A DNA stretch of 32,849 nt from UBA8337 sp965658615 (GTDB lineage: Bacteria; Pseudomonadota; Alphaproteobacteria; RS24): assembly GCA_965658615.1 (NCBI GenBank), contig CBFHSX010000018.1, positions 1 to 32,849 on the forward strand, read 5' to 3'. A program made the translations under genes and the position numbers. Position 1 is the first letter of the stretch, and each line of letters opens with the position of its first letter. This document shows, one piece after another, positions 8,659 through 15,714 of the stretch. The notes below the pieces were generated by a model, which saw only the letters and a program-made list of their open reading frames with translations, was not told where the DNA came from and searched no databases.

Positions 8659-10647
8659 ATGTTTAAGAAAATTCTCATAGCCAACCGTGGTGAAATCGCC
8701 TGCCGTGTTATCAAATCGGCGCGCGCCATGGGTATCAAAACCGTTGCTGTTTACTCCGATGCGGACGCGCTGGCCCTGCATGTGCGCGAAGCCGATGAGG
8801 CCGTTCATATTGGCGGCGCCCCGGCTTCCGAAAGCTATCTGGTGATCGATAAAATCCTCGATGCCATCAAGCAAACCGGAGCCGAAGCCGTGCATCCGGG
8901 TTATGGCTTCCTGTCGGAAAATAAAGCTTTTGCCGAAGCACTGGACAAGGCCGGTGTCGCTTTCATCGGCCCGCCGGCCGGTGCGATTGAGGCCATGGGC
9001 GATAAAATCACTTCGAAAAAACTCGCTGCCGAGGCCGGTGTTTCCACCGTGCCCGGCCATATGGGCCTGATTGAGGATGCCGAGGAAGCGGTAAAAATCG
9101 CGACTGAAATCGGCTATCCGGTGATGATTAAAGCCTCTGCCGGTGGCGGCGGTAAGGGCATGCGTATTGCGTGGAATGATGATGAGGCGCGCGAGGGCTT
9201 TCAGTCGTCGAAAAACGAAGCGGCGTCCAGCTTTGGCGATGACCGTATTTTTATCGAAAAATTCGTCACCCAGCCGCGCCATATTGAGATTCAAATCCTC
9301 GGCGATAAGCACGGCAATGTGATTTATCTGGGCGAACGCGAATGTTCCATTCAGCGTCGTAACCAAAAAGTCATTGAAGAAGCCCCGTCGCCTTTCCTCG
9401 ATGAGGCGACCCGCAAAGCTATGGGCGAGCAATCGGTCAAGCTGGCGCAGGCGGTGGATTATTGCTCGGCCGGCACGGTTGAGTTCATCGTTGATGGCGA
9501 TAAGAATTTCTACTTCCTCGAAATGAATACGCGCTTGCAGGTCGAACATCCGGTGACCGAATTGATCACCGGCATTGATTTGGTCGAGCAGATGATCCAT
9601 GTCGCCGCCGGTGGCAAGCTTGAGATTAAGCAAGAGGATGTGACGCTGACCGGCTGGGCCATTGAAAGCCGTGTCTATGCCGAAGACCCGTATCGCGGCT
9701 TCCTGCCGTCTACCGGACGTCTCAGCCGCTACCGCCCGCCGGTGGAGCAGCTTGAGGACGGCATCACTGTGCGCAATGATACGGGCGTTTATGAGGGCGG
9801 TGAGATTTCGCTTTTCTATGACCCGATGATTGCCAAGCTGGTAACGCATGGGCCGGACCGTTTGGCCGCTATCGACGCGATGAGCGATGCGCTGGATAAT
9901 TTCCGCATTGACGGTATTCGCCATAATATTGATTTTTGTGGCGCCATTATGCAGCACCAACGTTTCCGCGATGGGGCGCTGACGACGGCTTTTATCGATG
10001 AAGAATATCCCGACGGCTTTGCCGGTGCGCCGCAAGACGGCAAACGCATCGAGGCGCTGGCGGTGATCGGTTACACCATGTCGATGATGGAGCAAATCCG
10101 CGCTACGGATGCGAGCCAAGTTATGCCGGGGCATCAATACACACCGGCCGCCAAGCAGGCCGTGCAAGTCGGTGAAACGGTGTTCACCGCCGAGCCGACC
10201 GAAACCGGCGTTGCGCTGAACGGCGTGTCGATTGATGTTGAAAGCGATTGGCTGCCGGGCGATTTATTCTTCCGTGGTACGGTCAATGGCGAGCTGATTT
10301 CTCTGGCCGTTGATCGCCATTCTGAGGGCTTTACCCTGACCGGTCGTGGCGCCGCTACCCAGGTCGCGATACGCCGTTTGGCGGCGCAGGAGGCGATGGC
10401 CTTCATGCCTGAGAAGACCGATGGCAGCAGCGATAAAGAGCTGGTCTGCCCGATGCCGGGCGTGGTCATGTCCATTGCGGTCGAAGAGGGGCAGTCGTTG
10501 AAAGCCGGTGAGCCGCTGGCCACAGTCGAGGCGATGAAAATGGAAAATATTCTGCGTGCCGAAAAAGACGTCACCATTAAAAAAGTGCTCTGCGCCGCCG
10601 GTGATAAGCTGGCCGTCGATGATGTGATGATCGAATTTGAGGGCTGA
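8659..10647 (+). CDS. pccA: Propionyl-CoA carboxylase alpha subunit (biotin carboxylase plus biotin carrier)
   Basis: The alpha subunit carboxylates its own biotin using ATP and bicarbonate and passes the group to PccB. The 662-residue product starts MFKKILIANRGEIACRVI, the biotin carboxylase N-domain. It carries the ATP-grasp glycine loop ASAGGGGKGMRIAW, then FIEKFVTQPRHIEIQILGD and FLEMNTRLQVEHPVTE. A linker domain (about 450-580) would bridge to the beta subunit. The C-terminal biotinyl domain has EAMKMEN, with K627 the biotinylation site. Length and domain order fit PCC alpha; a methylcrotonyl-CoA carboxylase is the main alternative, but the PccB-type neighbour argues for propionyl-CoA. 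The upstream Shine-Dalgarno sequence is weak. Confidence 0.95.
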   Translation: MFKKILIANRGEIACRVIKSARAMGIKTVAVYSDADALALHVREADEAVHIGGAPASESYLVIDKILDAIKQTGAEAVHPGYGFLSENKAFAEALDKAGVAFIGPPAGAIEAMGDKITSKKLAAEAGVSTVPGHMGLIEDAEEAVKIATEIGYPVMIKASAGGGGKGMRIAWNDDEAREGFQSSKNEAASSFGDDRIFIEKFVTQPRHIEIQILGDKHGNVIYLGERECSIQRRNQKVIEEAPSPFLDEATRKAMGEQSVKLAQAVDYCSAGTVEFIVDGDKNFYFLEMNTRLQVEHPVTELITGIDLVEQMIHVAAGGKLEIKQEDVTLTGWAIESRVYAEDPYRGFLPSTGRLSRYRPPVEQLEDGITVRNDTGVYEGGEISLFYDPMIAKLVTHGPDRLAAIDAMSDALDNFRIDGIRHNIDFCGAIMQHQRFRDGALTTAFIDEEYPDGFAGAPQDGKRIEALAVIGYTMSMMEQIRATDASQVMPGHQYTPAAKQAVQVGETVFTAEPTETGVALNGVSIDVESDWLPGDLFFRGTVNGELISLAVDRHSEGFTLTGRGAATQVAIRRLAAQEAMAFMPEKTDGSSDKELVCPMPGVVMSIAVEEGQSLKAGEPLATVEAMKMENILRAEKDVTIKKVLCAAGDKLAVDDVMIEFEG

Positions 10648-10696
10648 TTGCGGCGTTTTCAGGCGCTGTCAATTGCCTATCAGAGGGCGCAGCGTT

Positions 10697-11368
10697 TCAG
10701 GTGCATGAACCGGTCTCGCGCGGGAAGCAGGCGTCAAAATTGTCGAGCAGCGCCTTATCCAACTCGGCCATGGCCACCGGATAGCCGAGATCGACCATGC
10801 TGGTGACGCCTTGGTCGGCAATGCCGCAAGGCACGATACCGCCGAAATGGTTGAGATCGGGTTCGACATTGATTGAAATGCCGTGAAAGCTGACCCAGCG
10901 GCGTATCCGCATGCCAATGGCGGCGATTTTATCTTCCATCCCCGGCCCCTTATCGGGGCGCGGCACCCAGACGCCGACACGACCCGGCGTGATATGGCCC
11001 TGAATGTTGAAATCGTCCAGCGTCTTGATGATCCAGGTTTCGGCTTGTCGGACAAAGCATTTCACATCGCGGCCGCGCTTGCGCAGGTCCAGCATAATAT
11101 AGACAACGCGCTGGCCGGGGCCGTGATAAGTGTATTCGCCGCCGCGTTTTGTGTCATAGACCGGAAACCGGTCGGGCTGCACCAAATCGGCCGGATTGGC
11201 GCTGGTGCCGCCTGTATAAAGCGGCGGATGCTCCAAAAACCAGAGACATTCCCGCGCCTCACCGGCAGCAATAGCGGCAACGCGCTGCTCCATGAAATCA
11301 ACGGCTTCGGGATAGGCGACGGGGCTGTCGCTGAAAATCACTTCCGGTTCAAAATCATCCATGCTCAT
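10697..11368 (-). CDS. lipB: Lipoyl(octanoyl) transferase LipB
   Basis: LipB moves octanoate from acyl carrier protein onto the lipoyl domains of 2-oxoacid dehydrogenases and the glycine cleavage H protein. The 223-residue protein has the family signature RGGEYTYHGPGQRVVY (residues 75-90). The catalytic pair is K147 in DKIAAIGMRI and C181 in IVPCGIADQGVTS. An internal ATG two codons in (MDDFEPE) could also be used. It converges with pccA across a 49-base gap and is divergent from the siroheme gene across an AT-rich spacer. LipA is not in the window. Confidence 0.95.
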   Translation of the reverse strand: MSMDDFEPEVIFSDSPVAYPEAVDFMEQRVAAIAAGEARECLWFLEHPPLYTGGTSANPADLVQPDRFPVYDTKRGGEYTYHGPGQRVVYIMLDLRKRGRDVKCFVRQAETWIIKTLDDFNIQGHITPGRVGVWVPRPDKGPGMEDKIAAIGMRIRRWVSFHGISINVEPDLNHFGGIVPCGIADQGVTSMVDLGYPVAMAELDKALLDNFDACFPRETGSCT

Positions 11369-11392
11369 TGATTGGGTTTAGCATTGCGCGCG

Positions 11393-11455
11393 CTATTTAT
11401 TAATACAAAAAGGAATGTAGAATAAAATAATATACATAAAATAGTTGATAAATAG
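11393..11455. repeat. Inverted repeat in the AT-rich lipB/siroheme-gene spacer
   Basis: An 11-base inverted repeat with 10 of 11 positions matching has its left arm CTATTTATTAA at 11393-11403 and its right arm TTGATAAATAG at 11445-11455. The arms flank about 41 bases of extremely AT-rich sequence in an otherwise GC-rich neighbourhood. The right arm contains the -35 box of the promoter described at 11445-11473. It could be a two-site operator or a chance feature of AT-rich DNA. Confidence 0.4.
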
Positions 11456-11473
11456 ACGCCATGCGCTTATACC
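11445..11473 (+). promoter_or_regulatory. Sigma-70-type promoter for the siroheme-cysH pair
   Basis: TTGATA (11445-11450) is separated by exactly 17 bp from TATACC (11468-11473). A strong AAGGAGG ribosome-binding site at 11481-11487 and the ATG at 11493 follow immediately, so the leader is very short (about 13 bases). The longest open frame here would begin at the -35 box itself, which is why the gene start was moved to 11493. Confidence 0.6.
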
Positions 11474-11492
11474 AAGACAAAAGGAGGCCGCG

Positions 11493-12053
11493 ATGCTGCC
11501 CGTAATTCTTGATGTTTCGGATATGACTATTGCCATTATCGGCAGTGGCGCGCAAGCGCGCCGTCGCCTGCAAATGGTCGATGCGGCGGGCGCCGAGTTC
11601 GTGCTCGTCTATGCTGAGCATGCCGAGGATGAGATGCGCGCCCTGGCCGGCGATCGGTTGGTCGAGGCGTGGCCAAGCGAGGCTGAGATTGCCCGCTGCC
11701 ATGTGATTTATGTCGCCAATGTTGAGGACAGTTTGGCCGAGCAATTCACCGCGCAGGGCCGGGCGCATAAGACACTGGTCAATGTTGAGGATGTGAAACC
11801 GCTTTGCGATTTTCATGTGCCCGCCATTGTGCGGCGCGGTGATATGCTGCTTACGGCATCGACCGGTGGTAAATCCCCCGGCCTGGCGCGCCGCTTGAAA
11901 AGCGCGCTGGAGGAAAAATTTCCGTCTGATTGGGAAGAGCGCCTCAATGCTTTATCGGCCTTGCGCGATGAATGGCGCGCCGAGGGGGCGGATTTTCGTC
12001 AGCTCATTGATCGCACCAATGAGGTGATTGACGAGAAAGGTTGGCTGTCATGA
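11493..12053 (+). CDS. Precorrin-2 dehydrogenase / sirohydrochlorin ferrochelatase (Met8/CysG N-terminal type)
   Basis: This protein resembles the N-terminal half of CysG and yeast Met8, which oxidise precorrin-2 and insert iron to make siroheme, the cofactor of sulfite reductase. In 186 residues it has a Rossmann-like start (IAIIGSGAQARRRLQMV), then LVNVEDVKPLCDFHVPA, whose aspartate aligns with the catalytic Asp of CysG, and STGGKSPGLARRLKSALE. The uroporphyrinogen methyltransferase half is absent. The glycine motif is GSGAQARRR instead of the usual GGGxVAxxK, a mild divergence. The start is supported by AAGGAGG 5 bases upstream. The stop overlaps the cysH start (ATGA). Confidence 0.85.
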   Translation: MLPVILDVSDMTIAIIGSGAQARRRLQMVDAAGAEFVLVYAEHAEDEMRALAGDRLVEAWPSEAEIARCHVIYVANVEDSLAEQFTAQGRAHKTLVNVEDVKPLCDFHVPAIVRRGDMLLTASTGGKSPGLARRLKSALEEKFPSDWEERLNALSALRDEWRAEGADFRQLIDRTNEVIDEKGWLS

Positions 12054-12775
12054 GTGCCGCGCCGAAAGCCGCAAATATGGTCGATCTGACCGCGCTCAAT
12101 ACCTTATATGAGGGGATGAGCGCGCCGGATATTCTGCGCCATGCCATTGAAGCGCAATTTGCCGGGCGGATTGCCACCGTCTCGTCCTTTGGTGCCGAGT
12201 CTACCATTCTGCTGCACATGATTTCCGAAATCGACCCCAGCGTGCCGGTGATTATGCTGAATACGGGCAAGCTGTTTGGCGAGACATTGCGTTATCGTGA
12301 CCGCCTCCAAGAAAAGCTGAAACTGACGGATCTGCGCACGGCTTTCCCGCACCCTGACGACCTGCTGGCCAAGGACCCGAAGGGCGGCCTCTGGCAAAGC
12401 GACACGGATGGCTGCTGCCATATCCGCAAAGTGCTGCCTCAGGCACGCGCCATTGCCGGTTTTGATGCGCTGATTACCGGTCGCAAACGCTTCCAGACGC
12501 AAACCCGCGGCAATATGGATATTGTCGAGCGGGATGTGGATGGCCGTTACAAGGTCAATCCGCTGGCCAATTGGGGCCTTGATGCGTTGAAGGATTATAT
12601 TGAGGCGCATAAATTGCCGCGTCATCCGTTGGTCAAGGATGGCTATTTGTCGATCGGCTGTATGCCGTGCACGACGAAAGTCGAGGCCGGGGGTGACTAT
12701 CGCTCAGGCCGTTGGGCCAATAGCGAAAAGGACGAATGCGGTATTCATTTAAATGTCGATGGGGACGGCATTTAG
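12050..12775 (+). CDS. cysH: Assimilatory adenylyl-sulfate (APS) reductase CysH
   Basis: CysH reduces activated sulfate to sulfite using thioredoxin or glutathione. The 241-residue protein has the PAPS-reductase fold with SSFGAESTILLHM near residues 45-57. It carries the four iron-sulfur cysteines C122, C123, C204 and C207 (GCCHIRKVLP and SIGCMPCT), the mark of [4Fe-4S] APS reductases, which PAPS-specific enzymes lack. The C-terminal redox cysteine is C230 in DECGIH. The start overlaps the preceding stop (ATGA), coupling siroheme and APS reductase synthesis. Sulfite reductase (cysI) and the DUF934 protein, often found between these two genes in Alphaproteobacteria, are not here. Confidence 0.94.
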   Translation: MSAAPKAANMVDLTALNTLYEGMSAPDILRHAIEAQFAGRIATVSSFGAESTILLHMISEIDPSVPVIMLNTGKLFGETLRYRDRLQEKLKLTDLRTAFPHPDDLLAKDPKGGLWQSDTDGCCHIRKVLPQARAIAGFDALITGRKRFQTQTRGNMDIVERDVDGRYKVNPLANWGLDALKDYIEAHKLPRHPLVKDGYLSIGCMPCTTKVEAGGDYRSGRWANSEKDECGIHLNVDGDGI

Positions 12776-12848
12776 GCTGTTTTCCGCGCTTGTTATCGCT
12801 CGTAATATTTGCTAGCTAACAGGCCTGCTGAAAACTCAGTTATGGCGT

Positions 12849-12935
12849 GCGGCCGTGGCGGAATTGGTAGACGCGCAGCGTTGAGGTCGCTGTGGGGTAA
12901 CACCCGTGGAAGTTCGAGTCTTCTCGGCCGCACCA
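12849..12935 (+). tRNA. tRNA-Leu, anticodon GAG
   Basis: The 87-base sequence folds into a cloverleaf with a long variable arm, as in class II tRNAs. The acceptor stem is GCGGCCG (12849-12855) with CGGCCGC (12925-12931), then discriminator A and an encoded CCA (12933-12935). The anticodon stem CAGCG/CGCTG holds loop TTGAGGT, so the anticodon is GAG (12883-12885), reading CUC and CUU leucine codons. The T-loop is TTCGAGT. The gene stands alone between cysH and the convergent small membrane-protein genes. No integrase or duplicated 3' end was seen, so it is not an evident integration site in this window. Confidence 0.95.
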
Positions 12936-12946
12936 ATTTTCACCAT

Positions 12947-13189
12947 TTATTTTTTCATTCTGAGCAAATAGCCCAAAGCCAATATAACGGCCAAGGCCAG
13001 TGCCGCTGCAGGTGTCACCGCAGCGATAAAAGCCGCCGTAGTCGTGGCCACGCTGACCACATAAACACCGGCGGCATCACCCAGTAGCAAATAGACGACT
13101 AAAATGGCGAGCACGAGGGCGCCGCCGGTTTCTGCAATACGCAAAAAGAAATTGCGCAGCGCAGTGGCATAGGTCTCAAAAGCTTCCAT
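12947..13189 (-). CDS. Small two-helix membrane protein, unknown function (second of pair)
   Basis: I do not recognise this 80-residue protein. After an N-terminal region with mixed charge (MEAFETYATALRNFFLRIAE) it shows two hydrophobic segments (about 21-36 and 52-75) separated by a short loop with GDAAG, and ends RMKK. I chose the ATG at 13189 because GGAGG lies 5 bases upstream; an ATG at 13201 overlaps that ribosome-binding site. It follows the other small gene by about 30 bases on the same strand and looks weakly similar to it (LAI...LL.G...VA...IA...AVIL). Its stop is 11 bases from the tRNA-Leu 3' end, so its transcript probably runs antisense into the tRNA. The length, strong ribosome-binding site and tandem layout support a real gene. 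Confidence 0.7.
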   Translation of the reverse strand: MEAFETYATALRNFFLRIAETGGALVLAILVVYLLLGDAAGVYVVSVATTTAAFIAAVTPAAALALAVILALGYLLRMKK

Positions 13190-13220
13190 TTTTTCCTCCA
13201 TTCGCTACCGGGTTTCGGGA

Positions 13221-13436
13221 TTAACGCCGGAACAGCATTAAGATGACGCCGAGGGCGATCAATCCGGGCAAGCCGGCATCACCAAGCGTGGCAATCAAGC
13301 CGGTAATGTTTCCGGCGACATCGCCGAGAAAGGCCATATTGTCAGCGCCGACCAATAGGCTGGCGACGATTGCGAGGGCAAGCAGGGAAACAAAAATTTC
13401 CGTAAGATTGCCGACAACAGTTTTGATTTGGTCCAT
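13221..13436 (-). CDS. Small two-helix membrane protein, unknown function (first of pair)
   Basis: This 71-residue protein is not recognised. It has an amphipathic N-terminus (MDQIKTVVGNLTEIF), a hydrophobic segment at about 16-31, a glycine- and aspartate-containing middle (GDVAGNITGLIATLGDAG), a second hydrophobic segment at about 55-69, and ends in RR. No cleavable signal peptide is evident. A GAGGAG ribosome-binding site precedes the ATG by about 9 bases. The gene is the first of a two-gene unit with the 80-residue protein, probably transcribed from the AT-rich region at 13437-13661. Holin-like, pore-forming, pilin-like or stress-response membrane peptides are possibilities only; no motif decides among them. 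Confidence 0.7.
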   Translation of the reverse strand: MDQIKTVVGNLTEIFVSLLALAIVASLLVGADNMAFLGDVAGNITGLIATLGDAGLPGLIALGVILMLFRR

Positions 13437-13492
13437 AATTGGGTATCTCCTCTTGTTTTTGTTTTTATTTCGTTACCCATACGCAACGTGCA

Positions 13493-13520
13493 ATTAAACG
13501 ATAGCAAAAATGCCACACAA
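13493..13520 (-). promoter_or_regulatory. Possible promoter for the small membrane-protein pair
   Basis: On the minus strand TTGTGT (13520-13515) is separated by 16 bp from TTTAAT (13498-13493). This would give a leader of roughly 50 bases before the first small gene. The -35 match is moderate and the region is AT-rich, so chance matches are likely. The whole 13437-13661 interval holds no ORF worth calling. Confidence 0.35.
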
Positions 13521-13661
13521 TAAAAGCTTTAGGCCCCTGATTTTGGTAAAAATGGGGTAATAACGGCTTAATGTTTCGCTGATGAGGCTGTTTGAGACAT
13601 AAAATTACAAGAAAAAAGCGACCTTTCGAATCGATTTATCCATTACCGCTCTGCTTTTCGA

Positions 13662-13690
13662 TTGAACCAACGGGTCGGCGCTGACATAAT
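13662..13690 (+). promoter_or_regulatory. Sigma-70-type promoter for the MFS transporter
   Basis: TTGAAC (13662-13667) and CATAAT (13685-13690) are separated by exactly 17 bp. AGGGAG (13701-13706) and a TTG start (13713) follow. The longest open frame starts at the TTG of the -35 box, which cannot be transcribed from this promoter, so the true start must be downstream. The predicted leader is about 16 bases. Confidence 0.6.
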
Positions 13691-13712
13691 TTCCGCGTTG
13701 AGGGAGTTTTAT

Positions 13713-15044
13713 TTGTCTGCGATTTTGCCAAAATCCACGCTCGCTGCCTATGGATCGATGGGCTTGCCATTGGCCATTGTCGGTTATCCGATTGCCGTTT
13801 GGCTGCCGGCTTTTTATGCCGGCGAGATCGGCGTGTCTCTTGCCGCCGTCGCAACCATGTTGCTGCTGGCCAAACTCTCTGATGTTGTCACGGACCCGCT
13901 GGTCGGCATGCTGTCCGACCGCATGCGCTCGCGGCTTGGCCGTCGTCGCCCGTTTATCCTGCTCGGCGTGCCGGTGCTATGCATCTCCATCTGGTTTCTT
14001 TTCGTGCCGATGGCGGGGGCAGGTCAGCTTTATCTGCTGGTCTGTATCGCCGGCATGTATATCGGCACGACCCTGATCGGCTTGCCTTATGGCGCCTGGG
14101 GTGCGGAATTATCGCCGGAATATCACCAGCGCGCCCGCGTCACCGCATGGCGCGAGCAGTTTACCCTGATCGGTCTTTTGGCGGCGGCGTTGGTGCCGTT
14201 TCTGGTTGAACAGTTTGGCGATGGCGACACGCCCAGCATTATGTATGGTCTGGCGCTGGCCATATGCGTCACCGCGCCGCTGGCTGCCATTTTGCTCTCG
14301 GTCTTCGTAAAAGAACTGCCTGCGCCGGCAGAAAGCGCCGACCGCCCAAGCTATGTGCAGGGGCTGATGCGGCTTTGGAACAATAAGCCTATGCGGATGA
14401 TTGTCGCCATCATCCTGATCGTTACGCTGGCCGAGGCGTTTCGCAACGCGCTGTCGTTGTTTTTCATGAAATCGGTCATCCAAGCCAAAGGCGTCGGTAC
14501 GCTTTATTTCCTGTATTTTGTCGCTGGATTGGCCGCCGTGCCGGGCTGGCTTTGGCTTGGCCGTAAAATCGGCAAGCATATCGCTTTTGCGACGACGCTG
14601 ATTACCGTGGCGATAATCTCGGCCATTAATATGTTCTTCTCGGCCGATACTTATACGGCTTTTGTCATCTTCTTCATTGCCAAGGGCGCTTGCTTTGGCG
14701 GCTTGCAATTCCTGCCGCTGGCCATTCTGGCCGATGTCATTGATGTCGAAACGGCGGAGACGGGCGAGGCGCGCGCCGGTTCCTATTTTGCGCTGGCCAG
14801 CATGACATCGAAGATATCGACGGCGCTGGGCACGTTTCTGGCCATCTGGCTGCTTTCCTTCACCGCTTTTGATGCCAAAGCGTTAATGGATAATGGGCCG
14901 GAAGAATTGCTGGTGCTGCGCGTGCTCTACGCGCTTATCCCGGCGCTCTTCTTTATCGGGGCCATTGCCATATGCTTGCGCTTCCCGCTGACAGCCCAAG
15001 TTCAAGCCGCCTTGCAGGCGCGCATCGCGGCCAAAAACAGCTAG
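13713..15044 (+). CDS. MFS transporter, GPH (glycoside-pentoside-hexuronide:cation symporter) type
   Basis: This is a 12-segment inner-membrane transporter of 443 residues. The N-terminal half has AKLSDVVTDPLVGMLSDR followed by SRLGRRRPFILLG, the signature of the GPH/MFS_2 group, whose members import sugars or glycosides with sodium or protons. The C-half contains LADVIDVETAETGEARAGSYFA, also typical. Substrate cannot be assigned; no sugar catabolic genes are adjacent. I chose TTG at 13713 because AGGGAG sits 6 bases upstream and the protein then begins MSAILPKSTLAAYG; the frame upstream lies in the promoter. The stop overlaps the stop of the convergent 4-TM gene by 4 bases. Confidence 0.88.
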   Translation: MSAILPKSTLAAYGSMGLPLAIVGYPIAVWLPAFYAGEIGVSLAAVATMLLLAKLSDVVTDPLVGMLSDRMRSRLGRRRPFILLGVPVLCISIWFLFVPMAGAGQLYLLVCIAGMYIGTTLIGLPYGAWGAELSPEYHQRARVTAWREQFTLIGLLAAALVPFLVEQFGDGDTPSIMYGLALAICVTAPLAAILLSVFVKELPAPAESADRPSYVQGLMRLWNNKPMRMIVAIILIVTLAEAFRNALSLFFMKSVIQAKGVGTLYFLYFVAGLAAVPGWLWLGRKIGKHIAFATTLITVAIISAINMFFSADTYTAFVIFFIAKGACFGGLQFLPLAILADVIDVETAETGEARAGSYFALASMTSKISTALGTFLAIWLLSFTAFDAKALMDNGPEELLVLRVLYALIPALFFIGAIAICLRFPLTAQVQAALQARIAAKNS

Positions 15045-15457
15045 CGGCGCAGTTTGCCGCTGACATATAGTGGTATTAAAAGGCCGAGCGCGAGGATTGT
15101 GTTGCTGGCAATATTTAGCGTAAAGCCGTTGCGATAGCTGATATAGCCGTCAATCACAAACCAAACGATTATGGTAAAGGCCAATTGCCGCCAAGTTCGG
15201 TTTCCTTCATTACTGAAATGCGCGGCGCGGATATAATAGGCCAATGTCATGCCCCAGCCGACAGTCACCGCCCCGATAAGGCCGATGGCAAAGCGTTCGA
15301 CCTCGTTAAATACCGGTGCGGTGGACAGATTCAGATACCGAAACAATCGGTCGGCAAAGGCCTCAAACCCCTCAATACCCGCGCCGGATAAAGCCAGCCC
15401 GAACACAATAATCAAGAAACACCAATAATTGAGCCAACTCTTCCAGAAATTGCTCAT
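15041..15457 (-). CDS. Four-helix membrane protein of unknown function
   Basis: The 138-residue product is not recognised. It has four hydrophobic segments at about residues 9-27, 52-73, 88-105 and 114-133, a short loop containing AFADRLFRYLNLSTAPVFNEVERF, and a basic end (GKLRR). There is no signal peptide or motif. The ATG is preceded by a GGGAGAG ribosome-binding site. It is a single gene convergent with the MFS transporter and divergent from the small acidic protein. Codon use looks like its neighbours, so I regard it as a real gene. Confidence 0.75.
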   Translation of the reverse strand: MSNFWKSWLNYWCFLIIVFGLALSGAGIEGFEAFADRLFRYLNLSTAPVFNEVERFAIGLIGAVTVGWGMTLAYYIRAAHFSNEGNRTWRQLAFTIIVWFVIDGYISYRNGFTLNIASNTILALGLLIPLYVSGKLRR

Positions 15458-15546
15458 GGAACTCTCCCTGCATTTTTGTCGCAGGTCGTCAAATTGACCC
15501 GCTTTATTATTTTTTGCGTATTAAGCTTAACCAAAGAGGCTTGGAA

Positions 15547-15714
15547 ATGAAACAGTTTGACGATGATAAAAAGAAACAGCCGCCGGTCGAGAAAACGACC
15601 GACGGCCAACTTGTTCATTTTCGTAAACCCAAACCGGGACAGCCATTGGATGTCGAATGGTTTTACGAGGACGAAGAATTCTTCGCCGAATGGATGGACG
15701 AATTTGACTGGTGA
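15547..15714 (+). CDS. Small acidic hypothetical protein (55 residues)
   Basis: This short protein is not recognised. The first half is charged and hydrophilic (MKQFDDDKKKQPPVEKTTDG); the second half runs VHFRKPKPGQPLDVEWFYEDEEFF and ends in an acidic, tryptophan-rich tail (AEWMDEFDW). It has no membrane segment or cysteines. AAAGAGG lies about 8 bases before the ATG at 15547; an in-frame TTG two codons earlier is possible. It stops one base before the stop of the convergent MAPEG gene. The biased composition and the ribosome-binding site favour a real gene, but its size leaves doubt. Confidence 0.5.
   Translation: MKQFDDDKKKQPPVEKTTDGQLVHFRKPKPGQPLDVEWFYEDEEFFAEWMDEFDW

Noticed and set aside
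8644..10167. 507-codon open frame on the minus strand opposite pccA
   Set aside because: It is entirely antisense to a clear biotin carboxylase gene, rich in His, Arg and Ile as expected for a shadow of a GC-biased gene, and has no recognisable domain.
10648..10696. Terminator between pccA and lipB
   Set aside because: A weak CGCTG/CAGCG pairing exists but with a long loop and no T-run on either strand.
12849..12935. tRNA-Leu as an integration site for a mobile element
   Set aside because: No integrase, no repeat of the tRNA 3' end and no change in gene content typical of an island were found nearby.
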